Below, piece after piece: positions 1-11,806 of a stretch of DNA of 64,000 bases. The notes beneath the pieces were generated by a model. The model saw only the letters and a program-made list of their open reading frames with translations, was not told the origin of the DNA and did not search any database. The stretch's first letter is position 1; each line of letters starts with the position of its first letter. The translations under genes were made by a program, and so were the position numbers. Origin of the DNA: Lentinus brumalis (taxonomy: Eukaryota; Basidiomycota; Agaricomycetes; Polyporales; Polyporaceae); assembly GCA_001792895.1 (NCBI GenBank), contig MARA01000007.1:1178001-1242000 (forward strand). Direction: 5' to 3'.

Positions 1-423
1 GAGCAGTAATGGGCCCGTCGAAACTGATCGGGATGTTCTCGGCCTTGGTCACACCTTCTGCGAGACACCCCATCTCTAGCTCACTTGAAAGCACGATTAA
101 CAACACGCTCTGCAATGCTAGTTGAGCCAAACGACGTACTGCACGCATCGCCTCCGATGCACGGTTAATGCCGAGCCTCTCAGTGCATTGAACGAACGCC
201 AAGCATTCGGCGACTGGGCGTCGTCGGCTGCATGCTGTCGTTTGGGAGATGGACTGTCTGAGCTTGTTCTCCGCGGTGACCTTCGCCTGCGTTTTCCGTG
301 TTCCTGCGGTTGCGAAGCAGTAGCTGCCGGATGAGTTGGGGTTGAGCCTGCTGGGCGCGACGAGATTGGGAAATATCTCTTCTTTTCCTCGTCCCAGTAG
401 AGCCCTGGAAGGTCTCTAGGCAT
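1..423 (-). CDS. DCAF4-like WD40-repeat protein, N-terminal part (runs off the window)
   Basis: Only the first two exons lie here: 163-423 and 1-109, joined by a 53-base intron (donor GTGCAT, acceptor TTGCAG) in phase 0, the only donor tried that keeps the second exon open. The start at 423 is chosen because the residues right after it read PRDLPGLYWDEEKKRYFPI, matching the short N-terminal motif of DDB1- and CUL4-associated factor 4 proteins (LPGxYxDxEKxRYFPI). It is followed by a basic, Ser/Pro-rich linker. In that family a WD40 propeller follows and docks the protein to the CUL4-DDB1 ubiquitin ligase; that part is outside the window, so ligase function is inference. The frame is open upstream of 423, so a longer N terminus cannot be excluded. 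Confidence 0.6.
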
Positions 424-1031
424 CCTGCCAGCTTGCGCAGGCCGCGTCGCAGAACTATAATCAAAGGGTGAAGAGTGACTTGTTGAAGTTAGTTGAAGTT
501 GTGGTGCAAAGCCTCGTGGTGGACCGTGGTTAGTGATGGATTCCTGTTGGCGCCCGTGGAAGTTGTAGATAGACGCCTTCCTGAGTCTCTTCCACTCCTC
601 CTCACGCGACACATTCTCAAAATTAAGGAAGTGCCATCTTTCATATTCGTTACTTGGTGAGTATGAAGAGGTCCATGGTCCCATCAGAGATTGGCCGTCA
701 AAGATGTGATTTACTCGGACCGCGGAGTACTTGAGCAGATAAGATTGGCGCTCAGCATAGTAGTGCCAATTGCAACCCGAGGTCGTTGCGCAGTCAAAGA
801 CCTGGTCCCGTCCTCGTCCAGGCCCTCCTCCTCCTCCTCCTCCCTCTCCCATCCCCTCCTGTATCCGCACCAGCTCTGTCTTTGCGCAGGCGGGCTCTGC
901 AGCTGCTACAGTACCCTACCTGCCTACCCGACGCTCATTTCTGTTCAGCACTCTGGCTTCCCCATTGTCTCATCAGACGCAGGAATTCCGACTGTCTGTA
1001 TTCGTGACCTTGCACACAACCTGTAGCATCT
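424..1031. other. Divergent intergenic region, no gene seen
   Basis: This stretch separates the leftward DCAF4-like gene from the rightward membrane-protein gene, so it should hold both promoters. A pyrimidine-rich run with repeated CTC units lies at about 823-851. No conserved protein could be read in any frame. Confidence 0.5.
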
Positions 1032-2700
1032 ATGAACTCCCCTAGCCCGCGCTCCTCGACGAGCTCGGACTCCTTCGCCTCGGGACGTGCCTCCCCTATC
1101 AATGGCTTCGACTCCTCCGCTGCGCTCATCATCGTCCCGGACTCGGAGGATTCTGACACTCCAAACGGCGGCGTATCGTTCGACTTCTCGAGCGAGGACG
1201 ACGATACCGAGGATGAGTCGGATCTGCAGCTAGAACGCATCCGCGACTCCCCCATACCGCCATTGTCCTCCATCTCCGTCTTCCTGTACCTCCTCGCCCC
1301 GTTCACGAAACTCGGCGCGCTCCTCGCCCCCTCCGCCGATCTGCCGCTGAATGTTGCGCTGCCGGCGTTCGTGCTGTTTGCGGTGCTAGCCGCGTTCACG
1401 CGTCAGTTGTGGTACATGCTCGCCCGATACGTCCGGAGAGCCGACTTGGAGGAGATTGTGCTCGAGACATTCGCGCGCGGGAGAGGGAAGGAGACTAGGA
1501 GAGCGTTCCTCAGGCAACTGGTACGCTTCTTCACCGGGCTTCTCCGCGTCCTTGTTGCAGCTCTCTACCTCCGATGTACGTCCCCAGTGTCATTCCGTTG
1601 TCTGTTGTTCTAACGAAGAGCGCCAGTCTCCGTGGACTTGTTGCTGCCCTATTCCCCGGACGTGCTCGCGATCCCCGCCAGGCCCATCACCACGCTCATC
1701 CTTGCGGCGTTCATAGCTCCTCTCGTGGCTGCCCGCACCCTGGGCTCGCGTGCCGTCATCTACGCCTCCTGGGCATCCATAGCAGCCTATGCTGTTTGGT
1801 TCTCGTGCACGGCGTACATGCATGCCAAGCATATCCTCGTCCCTGTGGCGGAGTCCTCATCCCTAGGCACCCTGTGGCATGGCATACGTGAGTATCCTCA
1901 TGCCATAATTACGTCCTGCTCCTGACTGATAGGATGTCTAGCTGCATTCTCGTTCACCTTCGCGACTATGTCGACCGTGCCCCTCTATGCGTCGCTCAAG
2001 GGCACTGTGAGCCCCCTCCACCCCAAGCCGCGGCGATCGCAGTCGTTCAAGCTGCTGTCTGCCTTGTCGATCGCCATCGGTGTAGCGGGGACTCTACCTC
2101 TGGTATTCTTCGAAACGTCTCCGAAGCCGCCGGTATGTTATACTTCATTTGATCCACGTCTGCCACTCACTCATTGTTTGACAGCAACTGCCTTCCACGA
2201 GTCTTAAAACAACTGTCGCAGTCCTTGGCGCAGCCTCGCTCCTCCTCTCCGTCCCGTCCCTTGTCATCACTACCCCTCAGCTCCCACTCCCCCTCTCCAT
2301 CCGCCGCGCGACGAACTTCCCGCTGTCGAAGGTTCTCGTCTATATCCTAATCATCATCCTGTCGGTCCTCCCCGCGAGCATCACGCGAATAGGCAGCGAT
2401 TTTGTGCTCCTGCTCGCGTTTGCGAGCACATACATGGTCCCCGCGCTCCTGCACATCATCACGCACAACTTCCGGCGGCCGTTATCTATCGTCATCCCAC
2501 CTACGACGCCTACGATGTCGAGTGAGCTCAGCCCTAGCGACTCCGCGAACGACGAGCTTCTGCAGCGCAAGGAACATATGCTGCAGCGGCGCCGCCTCGG
2601 TCGCCGGCTGGTCTGGGACATCGGGGTGTGGGTGCTCCTGGTTCCAGTCGGTGGAGGCGGGCTCGTGTGGGCCGTCGGGCGTATGGCGGACAAGTGGTAG
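1032..2700 (+). CDS. Polytopic membrane protein, amino acid permease-like (Aa_trans type)
   Basis: Four exons (1032-1575, 1627-1887, 1942-2132, 2185-2700) join in phase to about 503 residues. The first 75 or so residues are Ser/Asp/Glu-rich and look disordered and cytosolic. About eleven hydrophobic segments follow, including the runs starting SISVFLYLL, NVALPAFVLF, FKLLSALSIA and FPLSKVLVYI. The hydrophilic N tail, eleven membrane spans and the FSFTFATMSTVPLYASLKG segment resemble the AVT/SLC36-38 amino acid transporter superfamily, several of which sit in the fungal vacuole membrane. Substrate and membrane are not shown by the sequence. All introns have GT donors (GTACGT, GTGAGT, GTATGT) and YAG acceptors. 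It could be another transporter-like family, so the family name is tentative while the gene itself is well supported. Confidence 0.65.
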
Positions 2701-3371
2701 ACTCTGCCGAAGGAAGAAAGAAGGACAGTTCCCTCTGGTAAATTTGTACTTGGCATCCTCTGACGCGGGCCGGGATGGAGGATTGTTCTATCTCATATCG
2801 TTGTGTAGGACTTCTGGGTTTAACTTACTCTTGTATTTTTACGGGCCAGCTGCATGCAGTGCTCACGGAGTGCTCGCGGTGGCAAAGGGCCCTTGGGTCA
2901 CAAGCAGTGATTTGGGCCATCGTTCTCGGGAGTCCGTGTCGAAAGCCGAAAGGCCACGAGGATACTGAACGCCATGTCAATGTGCTGCCGAGAAAGTAGC
3001 GCCGACAGACTATTGGAGGTGGCATCGGAGCTCTATCCTGCGTAAACCACTTGACAGCTTGCAGCTTCGAATATACAAGCTTGGTAGAGGGACTCTGCCG
3101 CGTTAGTTTCATGGGGTTAGTTAGGACACGGCAATATAGCCTGTGGCTGTCCACAACTCTCCACGGCGCACATAGGCGCACATGCGGCTCAGAAGTGAAA
3201 AATCTGTGAAGGATGCCGCATCCGGAGTTTGGGGAGACATGGCTTCGTCCAGCAGATATATTCGATGTCCAGCGGATTCTGCGCTGGACCCCGCGGCCAC
3301 GTCCGCCATCCCTCCCTCCGACCCCCGACTTGCTCTACTCCCTCTAGAAGATCCATCTGTACACACCATCC
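2701..3371. other. Intergenic region, no gene seen
   Basis: This lies between the membrane-protein stop and the homeodomain-like start, both rightward. It should hold a 3' end and a promoter. Short open frames here show no recognisable domain. Confidence 0.45.
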
Positions 3372-5204
3372 ATGGACGCGGACAGCGGCTTGGCAACTCG
3401 GACGCGATCCGAGGCAGCGAACGGAGTACCCCAGTGGTCTGTCGCCATTCGGGAACGGGTCTCGCCAGCGGAGAGGCCGCGGAGGATCGTGGCCACCAAC
3501 GTCCAGCTCGCCATCCTCAGGACACTCTATGCTCGGTTCGGACAAGACCCCACGAAGGACGACATCGATGAGGTCGTCAGAGAGACCGGGCTGTGAGTAC
3601 TCTTCATGTATGCGACCAAGGAGTTCTCACTCGGATTGGGTATGGCTGGTCATGCAGCGAGGCGAAGTGGGTGCGGAAGTGGATCAAGCGGCAGCGAGGC
3701 AATGCGAGGAGGAAGTCTGGCGACTCGAACGTCCCGTCCGCCTCGGCCAAGTCGACAGTCCCCGGGTGGCCTTCACCCGAAGAGGGGGCGGTAGCGACTA
3801 TGCTTCCACCGGCACCGCAGGCCCAAGTCGCTGCTAGCGTTTCTCCACCTCATCGACACAGTCCTGCATACAGCGCAGCAGACGCCTCCCCTGCTGCTCA
3901 TTCGGGAGCTCTGGAGAAGCTGAACGCGACTAGTACTGCTGTCAGTGGGTCGTCAACGCAATACCCAGCCGCGTACTACACTGCATCACCAGCCCCCGCT
4001 GCACGACCAGCAGCGTTTAGACCACCATGCGCAGCAGCCTTCCAGCAGCTTTCTGGCTATCATCCTCCTGCCGGTGACACCGGTTTCCACTCGAACGATG
4101 ACTTCTCTTCTGGTGCCGCATATACGTACGCCGCAGGTCCGTCAAGCGCAGCTGTATTCGTGCCATCGGCTTCTCCGATGGATTCTTTTGCTGGCCAGCC
4201 AGGACTCCCCGCCAGCTCATTCTTGGTTCCACTCCACTCAGACGACCCGCTGGCATTTGAAACGTATCCTGGTGCTCCATTCGCTTCGCTGCCTCAAGGC
4301 CACATCGCTCTCAACGCACTGTCTACGGTCTTCCCCCTGGACTATGCCGACCCGGTATACGCAAGTACCACCGAAGAGCTTCAAAGCAGCGTTGAGCCTG
4401 TCAACGCCCTTCTGTCTCCCGGGTTCCCTGCGACAATCGCTCCGGCGGAGCTCTCAATACCAACCTTTGTTCCTCCGACCGGCTTAACGGCGAGCGCTGC
4501 TTACCTCTACGAGATCTTCCATGACTCGACGGCGACGAGCGAAGCGGCGCCCCCGAGTGCTCCTACAGCGAACTCGGTGCTCTTCCTACCTGAGCTCACT
4601 AGACCTTCGGATGCGGCGCCTCCTGATCTCAGAGCTCCTCTGTCTGCCGTCGCATCGCCGACGCTGACGTCCCAAGGATACCCTGGCGCGCCGTACCCGC
4701 TCTCGTACCAGATGCGCCTGTCTGACTTAGTAGCGCTGACGAAGGCAATTCGCCGTGCGTCTGCGCCGCCTGCCGCGGAGCATGCGAGGACACACGTGCG
4801 GGAGACGGACGCTACGATGGGAACAGGCCACGATGGGAGAGCGGAACGCGCAGGTAAGCCTGTCTCAGTCACGCTCCCAACGATTTTGCACGCGGCAACC
4901 AACAGCTGTTGCCACAGACTTGGACGCCACCCAGCTGCAGTACGCCAGCACCGCGGTCTTTCCAGTCTTCGAAGACAACGATGCACTACACGCTCCAGCT
5001 GGCGTGTCCAACATGCTCGTCGCATCGATGCAAGACGGCGACGAGACAGAGGACGAAGCGGAGGTCGTCACCCCGTGCGAAGAGATAGGCTTCGAATTCA
5101 GCTTTGGGTTACGGGAAGACGCTGCGCAAAAGGCTCTCGACGGCACAACCCGTTGCATGGGCGCGAAACGAGTGGAGGTGGCCGACGCGACGATGGACGA
5201 CTGA
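3372..5204 (+). CDS. Homeodomain-like protein, possible transcription factor
   Basis: Three exons (3372-3592, 3658-4853, 4906-5204) join to 571 residues. Residues around 45-95 form a helical block ending in VRKWIKRQRGNARRK, which aligns with homeodomain helix 3 (VKIWFQNRRMKWKRK type). The first intron cuts this domain just before helix 3, after the Leu of the turn. The Asn normally found at homeodomain position 51 is Arg in this alignment, so DNA contact may differ from classical homeodomains. The remaining 470 residues are rich in Ala, Pro, Ser and Thr with no clear domain, and an acidic stretch (DGDETEDEAEVV) lies near the C terminus, as in activation domains. It is not beside the usual flanking genes of a mating-type A locus, so a mating role is not indicated. 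Target genes are unknown. Confidence 0.6.
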
Positions 5205-5364
5205 GGATCACGTCGGATGTATGTATAAACGTGTGTATGAGTAAGATGAATCGGCGAAGCACTGTCTGAGGAAGAATGGATTGTGTAGAGGCATTCGTAC
5301 ATCCTATCTGTCGGACCATGATATCTCCTTCCTCGTGGCCGTGGCGAGCAGCTTTCCTGAAACT

Positions 5365-8292
5365 CTAGGCTGCGCGAAGGTGTTGTAGTGAAGGTGGAGT
5401 CAGCTCCGACGGAAGCGCCTGGACGACCTGGACAGACAGCAGTCAGCACACGTAGAAGTACTGAGTACGCCCGCGACTTACCTTCCGCATAATGTCTTCC
5501 CCACCGACCTCCCAGCCACTCTCCGCGACCGGTAACATACTGGAAGTCACTAGCCTGATCGCAAGCGTCCCAAGCCCATAGCGGTCCCCGGCATGCTTTC
5601 GCCACTGCACCAAGTTGCGCAGGAGCTTGTAACGCCGCGTCAAGAACCGCCTCCGCGCGGGGATCGCGGCGGGGTCGAAGCGAGGCTGGTTCAGCTCGAG
5701 GAAGGGCGCGAGCGTTGCCTCAGTCGCTTCGACGGCTGTGCTGAACACGGTGTGCACCGACTTGAGCAGTAGCTGGTGAACACCACACCGTCAGCACATG
5801 CTTCTTGATTTTCGAAGGGACGAGCAAATGATATTCGGGCTCACCTCGAACTTCGGGTTCTGCTTGTCGACCGAAATCTCGATCTCTTCCATGAGGTCGA
5901 CCAGCCTCCGGATGTCCGTGGCCGAGTACGCGTCGAGCCCGCCGCCCTCGAGGATGCGGCAGAACCGCGGGATGAGCGCGGTGGTGATCATCGCCGAGAC
6001 GAGGTCGCCGTCGGGTCCGAGTTCAGGCTCATCCTCGTCATCGGCCTCGGACGGGCGCGAGTAGTTGTAGAGTGACTTGTACCAGGAGAACGAGTCGAGG
6101 CTCCTTGGACGCTACGGGTGCACTTTCAGCATCTTGCGCGCTGATTACTCAACGCATACACGCACCTCGAGAGGGTCCCACCCGAGAATCTCGAGCCGCA
6201 CCCAGAACTCCCAAGCCCCGATCATCCCAAGCCCACCCCATGCGCCCGTATAGATGTCCCCAAACTTCGAGCGCCATTCGCCGAACCACTTGCCCAGGCC
6301 AGCGTTTGGGTCCCGGAACTCGTCCGCCTTCACGTCCGCCATGATTCCCTTTGCGTCCGCCAGCAGCTGGCCCATCGCCGTGCGATAGTCGTCCTCGTCG
6401 CCTGGCGGGAGCTCCGAGTCCGTTGAGAAGCCCTCTTCTTCCTGCCGTGCCTGCTGATTCGTTGCGCGACGGCGTATGCGGCGGGCTTCGCGGGCGGCGT
6501 TGCGATTCGCGCGGGCATGCGGGGAGTTGGCAGAGGGAATCGTACGCCCGAGCTCGTCGACTTCCTCGGGCTGCGGCTGGAGCGAGGGCGGGGTCCCAAG
6601 GAAGAGGATGAGGTCGTCCTCATCCTCCGCCCTGCGCCGGGCTGCGACCATGTCCGCACGTTCCTTGACCAGGGAGATGTGCTCGTCCTCGAGCTTCTCG
6701 AGCGGCGGGAACTTTTCGTCGAGGAAGGTGGCGACGCTCTCGACCCACTCGCGGAACGCGTTGAACCAGCTGCGTTTGTCCTCGGCCTTGGCGATCATCT
6801 CGCGCATCTCCTTCTCGCGGGCGTCGAGGAGACGCTGTTCTTCGCCGAGCTTGGACATGGCGGCAGAGTGCTGCGCGTGTGAGGTGGTGAGCTCGCTCAT
6901 GGATTGTGTCAGGCGAGCGATTGCGGCGCCCATCGTTGGGATGGGCGTGACAAGAGGTACTAGAGGAAGCGGTCAATGGATGATACACTGGACAGAGTTA
7001 GGCCACTTACTTGGTGCGGGCTTGTAGACGGGTTTGGGAGCAGGTTCCACAGACTCGGGTCGCAAGCCACCACGGCGGAGCTGCTCCTGCTCCCACTCTT
7101 GCGTCTCTTCATCTTCTTCCTCTCTACATCACGGATGAGGCTCAGCGCAGCACTTTGCAGGAGACCACTTACGCGTCAATAATCATCTCATTCATCTCCG
7201 CACGGCGTTTCTGTGCCTCTTTCTTCCGGGACTTCTTCCCAAGTGCGATCCGCTCTTGCGCACTCGTGAACTCCGCATACTCTGCACCCGGTTTTAGCCA
7301 TGCAGGGCAAAGTCCAGGGTCGAAGGTGCTTACCGTCGTCTGCATCGCCGAGCTCATCCTCTTCTCGCATCAGTCGACTCTCCGGATGTGGCCCTTGTGA
7401 GAAGTCATCACGCTTGGTCAACGAGAGCGATATGAAGTCTTCGCCGACTTTGCTCTTCCGGAGGCGGTCGCGCTTCTCTTTTGCTGCAAGGATGGAGGAG
7501 GCAGACGGAATCGCTGTCTCCGCGCCTGCGTCGTCTGCGTGCATGGTCAGGGATCTCGCCAGTGGCTCGAGTGAAGGGAACGCGCCTGCTATGCTGCTCA
7601 GGGTGGAGAGTTGGCCGGGCGAGTCCACATCCATGGATACGTCCACATCATATGATTCTCCCGTAAGAACCGGGGGGCGGGCAGTGGGAGTGCTTGCCTT
7701 CAGCTGGGACAAGTAGGCGGCATCGTAGGTGGGTCCGGTCGACTGCCGTGCTATGGTCGGTTCGAACGCAGATGGGGGAATTCTGTCGGCCGCGTTAGCA
7801 TCTGCTCATGCGGAACTTGGGGCGGTCGTCTCCTGTGCTCAAGCTTCCATGTACATGAGAACGCTACGACATGCCTTCCTGTTTCGAATCTGGATTGTAT
7901 TAAGGTAGCGTAGCGTACTGACGTACATGTGGCTGAGCACAAAGAACTACCGCAGGAATAACGAGCGCACCCTATAGAGCTCTTCCCAAACTGCAGCTTC
8001 TTGCTCAGGCTGCTCTTCTTAAGCTTGAAGACCTCCCCCTCTCCCTCCTGCCCGCGCACCCGTCAGAAGCTACTGATGGTACAGAACTGGGACATCTCAC
8101 CTCTTCGTCGCCGCCGAAGCTGAGAGTAGACTTCGCCTTCGCGCGTGTCTTCTTCCTCAGCTTTGCAGCCACCGCACTGGGCGAATCGTCCTCGCCAGTG
8201 GTGGGTGCTGCATCTGGGTCCGGGGTTGTCATTCGGGATCGCTGTGTGTGCTTGGGCTTGGTCCTTTTAAAGAGAACAGGTGGTTCCGCCAT
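5365..8292 (-). CDS. PAXBP1/GCFC2 homologue (GCF domain, spliceosome disassembly factor)
   Basis: Nine exons (8101-8292, 7971-8047, 7334-7782, 7173-7281, 7011-7123, 6166-6959, 5845-6111, 5482-5772, 5365-5427) join without a break to 784 residues, close to human GCFC2. Family marks in order are: N-terminal LFKRTKPK and basic KLRKKTRAKAK; SSILAAKEKRDRLRK followed by EDFISL; the acidic EEEDEETQEWEQEQLRRGG; a coiled coil from about residue 310 (the run starting MGAAIARLTQSM); and the C-terminal GCF domain with LGKWFGEWRSKFGDIYTGAWGG spread over the large exon. Relatives bind intron-lariat complexes with the NTR/DHX15 machinery in the nucleus, so a role in spliceosome turnover is inferred. The intron at 7783-7970 (188 bases) is long for this window. 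The gene shares a 192-base promoter region with the Rad60-like gene. Confidence 0.85.
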
Positions 8293-8484
8293 CGTCAAAA
8301 TACAAAAGACAGTTGTGGACGCAAATGTCGGAAGGCAGGATATGCGGAGGGTGGTTTGTAACTTCAGCAGCTGAGCCAGGTAGTTAGACGAGCGCCCATA
8401 GATCGTAGACGCCGGCGCACGTGTAGAACAAAACTCCGCGAAAGTCAATTGTTTCCCACGTTCGGACTTTGCCTTTATACCGCG
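8293..8484. promoter_or_regulatory. Compact bidirectional promoter between PAXBP1-like and Rad60-like genes
   Basis: Only 192 bases separate the two start codons, which point away from each other. Both genes encode nuclear maintenance proteins, so shared control is plausible. No specific factor site is claimed. Confidence 0.45.
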
Positions 8485-10308
8485 ATGTCGGCCACCACGA
8501 CGCGTCCCAAGCCGCGACCGCGCCCGCGCGCGCCAGCCACGGCTTCACTGACCACCGCCGTGCCTTCATCGTCATCAGGCCCGTCTTCAGCTGGATCAGC
8601 CACACAGTCACAGGCACAGGCCGCTCTACAGACCATCGAGGATGAAGACGCGCTGTTCCTGCGGAATCGGACGCGTACCCCGCAGGCATGGAAGCAGCTC
8701 AGCAGGATGACTGAAGGTATGTAGTGACATTCTCACGAACAGGTTGAAGTGTGCATAAGGCATATACGCGACGATGCAGCGAAGGAGACGCGGAAGCGGA
8801 AGTCAAGTGCTTCGAACAGTTCAGACGAGGAGAACCGGGGTTCGTCTCCGCGGGCAAACAACCGGAGGAAGAAGTCTCAGTCCAAGAAGAAGAACGATGA
8901 TCTGCCGGACTGGACGAAGAAGATGCCGAAAGAGATTGTGTGAGTGTGGAAGTTGTCTGTGATGTCTTTCGAGTGCGTGTATGCGTGCATATATGCGGTC
9001 TCGTCGTAGTCAATCGTCGACGCTCTTCAAGTATGGTGCTGCGGTGATTTACGGTTACTGACATTTGCGTGCCAGGCTATCCTCCGACTCGGATTCGGAC
9101 TCGGATATTCTCGTGGAGGCGAAATCTCGCAAGTCAGCGAACGGGGCTCAGGAATTGTCCCCTCAATCCAAGTCCAAACGCGCGAGAAGTCGTTCGATTA
9201 CTCCGCCTCCTGCGCTTCCCCAGTATGCCATCCAGCGCGCGCAGGCAGCCGTTGAGTGAGCCGCCGGTTCTTTGAGCGGTATATGTGCGAATACTGAGAC
9301 CTCATTCAGGCAACTAGTCGGGTCCGTACCACGCGCGGTGACGCCTACATACGAAGCAGATGAATCGACGGACAATATTGCGCTGGATCCAGAGCTCGCT
9401 TCAATTGCGCGTCGCGTGCAGTCCGAGGCATTGCGTGGGGATACGCCGGAGACAGACTTCGGCGGTCCTGAAGAAGTCAAGCTCAAGGTAGTGTGGAGGC
9501 CTCATCCTCTCGACCCTGACGGTCGCGGCAACTCCTGGGGTGTCACTCAGAAACGCGTATGCTCGTTCAGTCCTGTCTACTCTCTAACACGTTTGTCTGA
9601 CCGGTTGTGGTCTCAGCACGCCAACTTTTATAAGATGTTCGACGAGATCGCCGATCTCGCGAGTGTACGGGTCGAGAACATGGTTGTATGCTACGAAGGG
9701 AAGCGCGTGTTTGCTTCTTCCAACCCGCATAGTATCGGGATATGGGCAGAGGCAGAGCTTGGTGCGTGGCGACCCTGAATGTATGCGGGACGAGCGGCAC
9801 TGATATGTGTTACAACTCCGCAGAGGCTTGTGACAAGAGAACATATGACTACCTCAAGGAGCACAAGCGGATGCGGTCTCCGTCAGCCGCTCCCTTCTTT
9901 CCCCATGTCGGCGATGATTCGCGGCGGTCACCTTCTCGGGCTCGTTCTCTGTCGATCGAAGAGCTCTCCGATTCCGATGTCGCGCCCGCAGCCTCTTCTC
10001 CACCGAAGGAAGAGAACTCGAACACTTTCCATCTCACCGTCCGTTCGGAGAGAACCAAGGACAAGGATATCACTCTGGTTGTGCGTCCCACGACAAAGTG
10101 TGGGGCTATCGTCCGTGCTTTCCTCAAGAAGGCCGGGCTCGAGGCCGAGTATCCAGTGAATGGTGCCCCTGCAAAGGGCCGCGGGAGGGGCAAGGCGGCC
10201 GCGAAGGTGCCTGCACTGAGCGTGGACGGCGATCGGATGGATTCCGACGTAGAGATCGGGGAAGCGGACCTCGAGGATGGGGATCAGGTCGAGGTTGTTG
10301 GTCTATGA
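8485..10308 (+). CDS. Rad60/Esc2/NIP45-type protein with tandem SUMO-like domains
   Basis: Six exons (8485-8716, 8780-8939, 9076-9255, 9310-9556, 9617-9761, 9824-10308) join in phase to 482 residues. The N-terminal half is low-complexity and charged (RKRKSS, SDSDSDSDI, SKSKRARSRS), as in Rad60 relatives. A first ubiquitin-fold region starts near EVKLKVVWRPHP and runs through YKMFDEIADLASV to VVCYEGKRVFASSNPHSIG. A second begins HLTVRSERTKDKDITLVVRP and ends LEDGDQVEVVGL at the C terminus, without a diglycine, so it is not a conjugatable modifier. In yeasts, Rad60 and Esc2 act with SUMO enzymes and Smc5/6 in recombination repair and silencing in the nucleus; the same role is inferred here. An acidic insert (MDSDVEIGEAD) splits the second fold. 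Confidence 0.8.
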
Positions 10309-11806
10309 TGTTCTTTGTTCTCGGTACCGTTCGTTTCTTCTACGGTGTCTATGGGTGTTCCCTTGCTCACGCAGGGATGTGTTGCTAGGGTTATCGTCTC
10401 TTTTTGATAGTGTATGCCCACTTAATGTGTACACGTGGTCTGCGAGTGGATAGTCATCACGATGCGATGCGATGCCACGCATTTCTTCCGGTCCCTTTGG
10501 TGCGCATGCGTTGTGTCGGTACCAGTATAAACTGACGCAATCGACATGTCAGGACATGTCAGCCGGAGTCCGAGCGTTCAACTTCTCCGACTTGCTTGCA
10601 ATCACAACAGGACGCCAAGTTAGTGGCGGTGAAGACTTGTAGAACTACACCAACCTAGTGAGCTATTAACAACCTGAACCCAATGAGACCCAGCCGAGAT
10701 ACACCGCGTATGTCACTCACAGCTCCGCAAATTGCTATATTGACTACTTACTCGGGAATATGAGAAGGAATCTTCACGCACCGTCCAAGTTATAAGAAAG
10801 GCACCACGGTCCCATAACGGTCAGTCGCTACCTTGGGGAAAATCATGCATGGCGGAATCAGCATAAGCAAGTATGGGCACACCATCAAGATACCCATCGT
10901 GCTCTGTGGGTCATGTCAGTCATCACGTCCCTCATGACTTGGTTAGTACTTGGTCATGTGTTGGAGCTTACTACGTCTAGAGCACAGTCGATATCCTCGT
11001 TAGTCTCTCCGCGGCTCTGTCAATGCTGAAACATAGGCAGTCTTCCCGGACGCTGGCTGCCCTGGCTCCGATGGGAAATCGGGGTACGTACAAGACACAA
11101 GAGGAGCCTTTCCTGTGCATACATTGCGCGGAACGAGAGTTGCGCCTGCTCCATGCGCAGCTTGCGGCCGGACCTATCTGGAGACTCTTCACTGGATCGC
11201 ATACGCGACGCAAGCGGGGCGCTGAGAGCCTGCCATTCAGCGGCTCGCTGAGGACACAGATTCAAATTGACTGGGTCACTGGTACGTGATCGAGAGGGAT
11301 GTAGAACAGCCACTGGTGACTCCTGGCGTTGTGGCATGCCTTCCTATGTACGTCTCTCGCTTGCTATAATGCTACATACTTTGTTAAGATTTCACCCAGG
11401 GGACTGCAGACTGGTCGCTCCCGTTCGATCCGGGTCTTCGGCGCGCTCGCTATGACGTTTCAGGAGCAACACAACTGCAGTCGCGCGGCGAGTTGTGTCA
11501 AGAGCCTGAAGAGGTTAGTCAATGTTCAAGCGTACCGATGTCAGGCGGCATTGGGCGTGTGAAGCGGTCCCATACGAAAGGAGAGTAGTCCGTCGGAGGG
11601 CTCGCTTTCGCCGGTGCCAGTACTGCGTGCGCAGCCCTGCTTTTCCGTTTCACGTCGGACAATCCAGTCTGAAAACATCAGCGCTCAAGCAGGTGAGAGG
11701 AGGGTTATAAGGACAGACCTCGAATGCACGCTGTGGTTACACCGCTCCTCGAACGTATCGAGATCTACATTCGAACCCCGCACCTACTCCGACTCCGCGC
11801 ATAAGT
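10309..11806. other. 1.5 kb intergenic region upstream of tyrosinase, no gene seen
   Basis: No spliced or unspliced protein could be recognised on either strand. A direct repeat with GACATGTCA units occurs near 10543-10562. The region is long enough to carry an extended tyrosinase promoter or a 5' leader. Confidence 0.45.

Noticed and set aside
3372..5204. Mating-type A (homeodomain) locus
   Set aside because: Only one homeodomain-like gene is present, it lacks Asn51, and the usual neighbours such as mitochondrial intermediate peptidase are absent.
11395..11445. tRNA-like B box (GTTCGATCC) upstream of tyrosinase
   Set aside because: No matching A box or cloverleaf stems could be found at the right spacing.
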